From contig CM074865.1 of NCBI GenBank assembly GCA_037501455.1, positions 37,492,501-37,556,500 of the forward strand: a stretch of DNA of 64,000 bases. Direction: 5' to 3'. Of the stretch, positions 58,912 to 64,000 are shown piece after piece; positions within the stretch are counted from its first letter, which is position 1, and each line of letters begins with the position of its first letter. Made by a program: the position numbers and the translations under genes. The notes under the pieces were generated by a model. That model searched no databases. It had not been told where the DNA came from and saw only the letters and a program-made list of their open reading frames with translations. Origin of the DNA: Lantana camara (lineage: Eukaryota > Streptophyta > Magnoliopsida > Lamiales > Verbenaceae).

Positions 58912-59900
58912 TTAGCGGCAGTGATCTTTGCTTTGGGTAAGTGGAGACACTATCTTATGGAATTTCGTTCGAGGTCTTTTCCGATCACAAGAGTCTTCAA
59001 TACTTATTCTCACAAAAGGAATTGAATAAGAGACAACGGCGTTGGATGGAACTTTTGGCGGATTATGAGTGTACAATCCGATACCATCCCGGCAAAGCCA
59101 ATTTGGTCGCGGATGCGCTTAGTCGGAAAGCTAGCGTGTCCAATGTGAAAGTGGAGATTGGAGATGAGAATGAGTTGTTCAAGCTGAGGGCTAGTATTCG
59201 GAATGTCACGGTTCAACCAGATCTTAAACAGAGATTATTTGATGCTCAGAGGATTGATCCCGAGGTTCAGAAATTAGCTGAGAAAGCTCGAGCTGATTCA
59301 GAGTGTCTGTTTGGGTTTGATGATACGGGACTTCTAAGATTCAAGAATAGAGTTGTTGTTCCGGAAGAGTTAAAAAGGATCATTCTGGAGGAAGCCCATC
59401 GATCAGGGTATTCGATACATCCCGGAGGGAACAAAATGTATAAGGATCTTAAGCAATTCTATTGGTGGAATGGGTTGAAACGGGATGTGATCAACTTTGT
59501 GAAACATTGTATGACTTGTCAAGTGGTAAAGGCAGAACATCAAAAGCCATCGGGGCTATTTCAACCTTTGTCTATCCCGGAATGGAAATGGGAACAAATA
59601 GCCATGGATTTTGTTTCGGGATTACCAAGAGTGAGAGGAGGTTTCGATGGAATTTGGGTTATAGTGGACAGGTTGACAAAATCAGCTCATTTTCTTGCTA
59701 TCAGAATGTCCGATAAAGTGGGTAAGTTGGCCAAGAGATACAATGATGAGATTGTCAGGCTTCATGGTGTACCTGTTAGTATTGTCTCAGATCGGGATCC
59801 CAGATTTACTTCACGGTTATGGCAAGAATTACAGAAGTGTTTGGGAACAAGGCTTCAATTCAGCACAGCTTTCCATCCTCAGACCTGGAGGACCTGTTGA
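58912..59900 (+). pseudogene. pol: Element F RNase H end and integrase, catalytic Glu deleted
   Basis: A one-base loss near 58955 (HYL then shifted; G has HYPYG) changes frame. Then [24 protein letters not shown], the integrase zinc site ([15 protein letters not shown]), [13 protein letters not shown] and VSDRDPRF. At HPQT the sequence jumps to TGGAGGACCTG: relative to G a 31-bp deletion removes the DxQSERLIKY segment, including the catalytic Glu, and shifts the frame to a stop at 59900. Confidence 0.92.
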
Positions 59901-60658
59901 GAGCATGTGCATTGGACTTTCAAAGCTCAAGGAATGAACAGTTGCCGTTAATCGAGTTTGCTTACAACAATAGCTATCAAGCCTCGATTGAAATGGCCCC
60001 TTATGAAGCTCTTTACGGATGTAAATGTCGATCACCGTTGTTCTTTGACTTGGAGGAATGGAATTGGACCAAGCAAGAAGGGATTAAAAGAGGAGAAAAG
60101 AAGGAAAAACCCTCTAAGGTTGTACAAGAGGCTATTGACAAGGTCCAGATAAATAGACAACGGATGAAGGCCGCTCAGGATCGACAAAAGAGTTATGCAG
60201 ACCTCCGGAGGAAGAATTTGGAGTTTGAGATTGGAGATAGGGTTTTCTTAAAGGCTTCTCCACGAAAAGGGTTTTCAAGGTTTGGACGAGGAGGAAAATT
60301 AAACCCTCGGTATATGGGACCATATGAGATTCTAGAGAAGATTGGGGATACGGCCTATCGATTGGACTTGCCTCCGAGTTTGACTGGAATTCATAACGTG
60401 TTTCATGTTTCACAGCTCCGAAAGTATTATCGAGACGAGTCCGAGGTTCTACCGGTTGAAGAAGTGGAATTAGAACCGGATCTCACCTTCGTTCAAAAGC
60501 CGATTAAGATATTGGATCGAAAATTTCAGGAACTTCGAAATCGGCGTATTCCACTAGTCAAGGTTCTTTGGAGAAGTGATAAAACCGAAGAGGCTACGTG
60601 GGAGACGGAGGATAAGATGAAAAGATTTCACCCCGAATTGTTTCCGAGCGAGCAGTGA
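59887..60658 (+). pseudogene. pol: Element F integrase C-terminus and chromodomain
   Basis: The frame after the 31-bp deletion is open to a normal stop at 60658: [48 protein letters not shown] (GPY region) and a chromodomain-like end LVKVLWRSDKTEEATWETED. The chromodomain matches the Tekay-type pattern (inference). This part is intact apart from being out of frame with the upstream protein. Confidence 0.88.
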
Positions 60659-60674
60659 ATCCGAGGACGGATTC

Positions 60675-60691
60675 TTTTAAGGGGGAGAGAT
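60675..60691 (+). other. Polypurine tract of element F
   Basis: TTTTAAGGGGGAGAGAT directly before the 3' LTR. Confidence 0.92.
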
Positions 60692-61020
60692 TGTAACGCC
60701 CCGACTTTTCGGACGTAAAGGTATGACGTATGTGTTTACCAGTTTGCGCGAATTAATTGTTTTTACGTGTTTTATATTTAATTTTATTATAAATTGTTAT
60801 TATATTATTTTATTATATTATATTTTATTTTAATTTAATATTATTAATTTTAATTATATTTCGTAATATAAGTATATATATGTATATGTTTATTTATTTT
60901 ATTATTAATTTATTGATTATGCTAATTAAGTTTATGTTAATTAATCATGTTTTAATTAATTAATTAAGTGACTTTAATTTAAATTATTTAATATTAGATT
61001 TAATTCATTTATTTAAATTT

Positions 61021-61068
61021 TTGCATGAATTTTAATGTTTATATGCATGAATTGCATGAATTGTGCAT
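61021..61068. repeat. TGCATG sites in element F 3' LTR
   Basis: Same group as 55738-55782 in the 5' LTR. Confidence 0.6.
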
Positions 61069-62290
61069 GTTATTCATTTTGAGCTTCGTTCTTATATGAA
61101 ATGATATCGAAATGCCATGAATTTGTAGTATGTCATAAATATATGTGTTATGAACATGCTTATATGCTCGGTTTATGTTTTCGTATTTATTTGTTATGTT
61201 AACGAATTTAATTTGATTCGAGGAACCAAATGGGGGGCTAACGAGCACTTAGCGTACCCTTGGTGCCGGATTTAATATCTTGAGCTCGGGAACTCGGATT
61301 CGAGTTCCGTCAACTCCGCTGAACTCGTAACGAAAATTCGAGTTTAGTAAACTTAGCCTTATATTTTTCCTAAGTCATTTGAACCTCCGAAATCCAACCG
61401 AAAAACGAAACGGCATCCATTTGACCACCTTTCACTATATTAGCCATATCTTATCCAAACTTTAACCAAATTAACCATGGTTTGATTCTTTAGAACCCTA
61501 ACTCAACCACCTATCCTAACATATCATGCCCTAACCAAACTAATCCTCACACAATCCCCAAAACTCAGCCAAAGTCTCTGGAACCCCAAGCAGTCCAGTG
61601 ACCCTTCCTTCCTTAGAGATTTTGGAGCTCAAATCTCATCCAAACTTCATCCAATCAACAAGTTAAGTTTAGGATTGTAATATATGTTCATTTCTATTCA
61701 TCTTCATCCTTTCATTCACGATTTTGAGCATGGATTCGAGAATTTCTGGGCTTTTTCCGAAAATGGAGAATTTTGGGCATTTTCTTGATCTCATTCGATT
61801 CTTGTTGGTTTTGATTGATTCTAAGCTTGTGAATGATTATTTTGACATCCTCATATCATTTATGGTCATTGATTTCATGGTGGTTGAGATATTTATGAGT
61901 TATCATTTATGACACTTTGAGAAAAAATTTCATGAATGTCACGTATGCTTCCATTTCTGGGATTGAGCTTGTTTAGAACTGAATTACTTGTTGAATTTGT
62001 GTTTCTTGGATGAGTATTTGTGGGCCTAAAATGATATGGATGTGTGGAAACAAAGTGAATCGTTCTTGCCCCGTTTCCCGTAAGCTTTGCCCTGTTTTTT
62101 TTAACTGATTTTCAGCTGTCAAAACTGCTGAGTTTCCTTCATGCTTTTGCTGTCAGTTTCGTAGCTTTGTGGGTGTGTTCTTGCTGCTTTTCATGCTTAG
62201 TATTGTTGCTTTTATTGCTTGCATTTCATGCGTACATGGCTGCTCTTTTTCTGCTACTTTTGCTGTCAAGAACAGAGGCTGCAGCTGGGC

Positions 62291-62398
62291 GAGACACGGG
62301 GGTGCCATTTTTGCTCGTTCCAGCGAGGAACGGGGGTGCGAATTGGCTTGGTAGTGATGTACCGAGACACGTTGGGAGGTGACACGGGGGTGTCACCC
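62291..62398. repeat. Inverted-repeat cluster in element F 3' LTR
   Basis: Ends with a perfect GGTGACAC / GTGTCACC unit with GGGG spacer. The CCGAGACAC unit has lost its right arm compared with the fragment at 3433-3556. Confidence 0.8.
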
Positions 62399-63353
62399 CG
62401 TTTCTTCTGAGCTTTGCCTGCGTCTTCTTCTTCCCTGTTTGTCTGTGTGTTTGCTGCTGCATATATGTATACATTTGTGTGTTGTGTGTGTTTTGGTTGT
62501 TCCTTGCATGTTGCTGTAATAATATGTACTATATAGATATATATATGCATGGCTGTGAGTTGTGTGTGCATGGTTGTTATTTGAATTGCATGCATGTATA
62601 TTTACATTATATATATATATGCATGGTTTGTATGTGTACGTGCATGCATGGGTTATATCTATATATATGTAGAATATATTAAGTGTAATTTATGCATGCA
62701 TGTGTGAGTATGTATATATAAATATATATATATATTATATATTTAAATGTTATTTATTATATAATATATATTTATTATATATTTTAAATATTATTTGATT
62801 TAATTCAATTCTTGAAATTAATTGATTTTCATTTCGCGTATTTAATTACCGACTATTGATTGAAGGTTTTATTTACTTTATTCCTAATTGTGAATATGAA
62901 TATTGTGTGTTATGGTTATTAAATGAATTTATGAATTTATGAAATTGAATGAAATATATGAACGAAGGATTTGATTATATGTTTTAAATTTCTTAATAGT
63001 GCACATGAACATTTTTATTGATATAACATGATCATTTATGCATTCATGTCATACTCACTTCATTGCCGAGCGTCATATGTGGTCATTGAGTCTCATACCT
63101 TTTCTTTTGCACAGATTCGGGTTTGGTCGGAGACGAGGGCGAGCATTGAGACGCTTGTGCCTTTCTTTTGCTTTGGAAACTTCTACTAGTTAAAGTGACC
63201 TATATATCCCTTATGTGAAAGGTTTTAAGCCAAAATAGTATATTTATATATATCGAGTCATTTTGGGTAAATGATTTCAAACGTATGACCCTTTTATTTA
63301 TGAAAACCCTACCTTATGTTTTGGCGAGACATGTTTATGATTGCACGGGCCCC

Positions 63354-63548
63354 GGGACTTAGTATATGTGGCTAACCGAGGAAGCAAGGGCTGACGGGGA
63401 TCCCATATACTAGTTCCAACCAACTATGGCGAAACGGACTTCGTCAAGGAGTTTTTGACAAGGAAACACTAACCGGGCTTTGAGGACTCATGAACCTCAT
63501 AGCCACATTGATATGATTAGGTGGTCGAGCCTTGAAAACTCGTCCACC
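63354..63548 (+). other. Conserved three-stem block in element F 3' LTR
   Basis: Stem 1 TAGTATATG / CATATACTA. Stem 2 is weaker (TTCGTCAA / TTGACAAGG). Stem 3 is GGTGG-TCGAG / CTCG-TCCACC, another arm variant. Confidence 0.65.
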
Positions 63549-64000
63549 ACCCGGAGGAAGAAGGTGTATATGAATGATTATGATCATGTTATGTATGAGC
63601 ACAAAAGATTTATGTATGATAATGAATGATTGAATAATTGATTATGATTACACGAGGAGTAGGTTGGAGATTGTGCATGCCCACTCGCCGGGCCATAAAC
63701 CTTTATGAACAATTATGAATGAATATGAACGTCGTAATCCCGTTGATGTTTTCTTTTGTTTTAACCACTTGGTAAATTCTTATCAAACTTCACACGGGAT
63801 TAGGGCTTGCATGTATGTGTTTAATTTATGCGATATTATATCTTATGTCACATTTTATACCCACCAGTCTCTTTTAGACTGAACCCGGTTGTTTTCAGTT
63901 GTTTTGTGCAGGTATAGGAGTGCTAGGCAGGAATACAAGTCGTCTAGGTCTTGCATTTATGTTTAGCACTTCTTTTCAGTCTCATATGTTCATACTCTTA

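Larger units (their letters stand above)
55420..64000 (+). mobile_element. Element F, LTR-A chromovirus (3' LTR runs off window)
   Basis: 5' LTR 55420-56333 (internally deleted), PBS 56342-56353, gag-pol 56548-60658, PPT 60675-60691, 3' LTR 60692 to beyond 64000. PBS, gag start and PPT match element G, so both are LTR-A family. Every gene is damaged. Confidence 0.92.
60692..64000 (+). repeat. 3' LTR of element F (at least 3309 bp, truncated by window)
   Basis: Starts TGTAACGCCCCGACTTTTCG and continues past the window; about 340 bp more would be needed to match the 5' LTR end, giving ~3.65 kb, like the element G LTRs. Holds all LTR-A landmarks. No gene. Confidence 0.93.

Overview
This window is flowering-plant nuclear DNA made almost entirely of nested LTR retrotransposons. 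I found no host protein-coding gene, tRNA, rRNA or CRISPR array. Evidence for a plant: initiator-Met tRNA primer-binding sites (TGGTATCAGAGC), Ty3/gypsy gag-pol genes with a C-terminal chromodomain (Tekay/Del-like chromovirus, inferred from domain order), very long LTRs (2.7-4 kb), and dense nesting typical of a large genome. The species cannot be named from the sequence.

Layout. (1) 1-12561: LTR-B (1-3031, +) lies inside a piece of LTR-A (3032-5591, +), which lies in the non-coding internal region of a LARD-type element, LARD-1 (5592-8577, minus; its 5' LTR is 8578-12561). (2) 12562-19315: element H (minus). Its gag is broken by LARD-1 and by solo LTR C1 (12923-15965); its PBS and 5' LTR (16657-19315) are at the right. 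(3) 19316-51912: element K (+). Its 5' LTR tail (19316-24262) carries a Copia-like solo LTR (20682-22951). Then come the PBS, an extra decayed ORF upstream of gag, solo LTR C2 (25273-29109), and gag. Gag is split in its zinc knuckle by element G (30725-41184, minus, two 3.69 kb LTRs). PR-RT-RH-IN-chromodomain follow, then the PPT and a 3' LTR (44747-51912) containing an LTR-A solo LTR (44927-48706). (4) 51913-55419: LARD-2 (+), the 3' part of its non-coding internal region and the start of its 3' LTR. (5) 55420-64000: element F (+), LTR-A family. It has a shortened 5' LTR, PBS, damaged gag-pol, PPT and a 3' LTR running off the window.

All coding regions are broken. G is the most recently inserted element by LTR identity, yet it lacks reverse transcriptase and the chromodomain, so it probably moved in trans. 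Target-site duplications are exact for C2 (GGATG), the LTR-A solo (CGGCC), the Copia-like solo (TTCAC) and G (GTTTAG, 6 bp), which fixes much of the nesting order.

The most unusual content is non-coding. A ~200-nt block in LTR-A and LTR-B copies can fold into three stems whose arms change in a compensatory way between copies. Nearly every LTR carries a cluster of short perfect inverted repeats whose arm sequence differs by family while the arm-4nt-arm design is kept. LARDs carry a tandem hairpin array just before the PPT. LTR-A/B copies carry dense CATGCA (RY-type) motifs near their start. The Copia-like LTR has six CACGTG boxes upstream of its TATA box.
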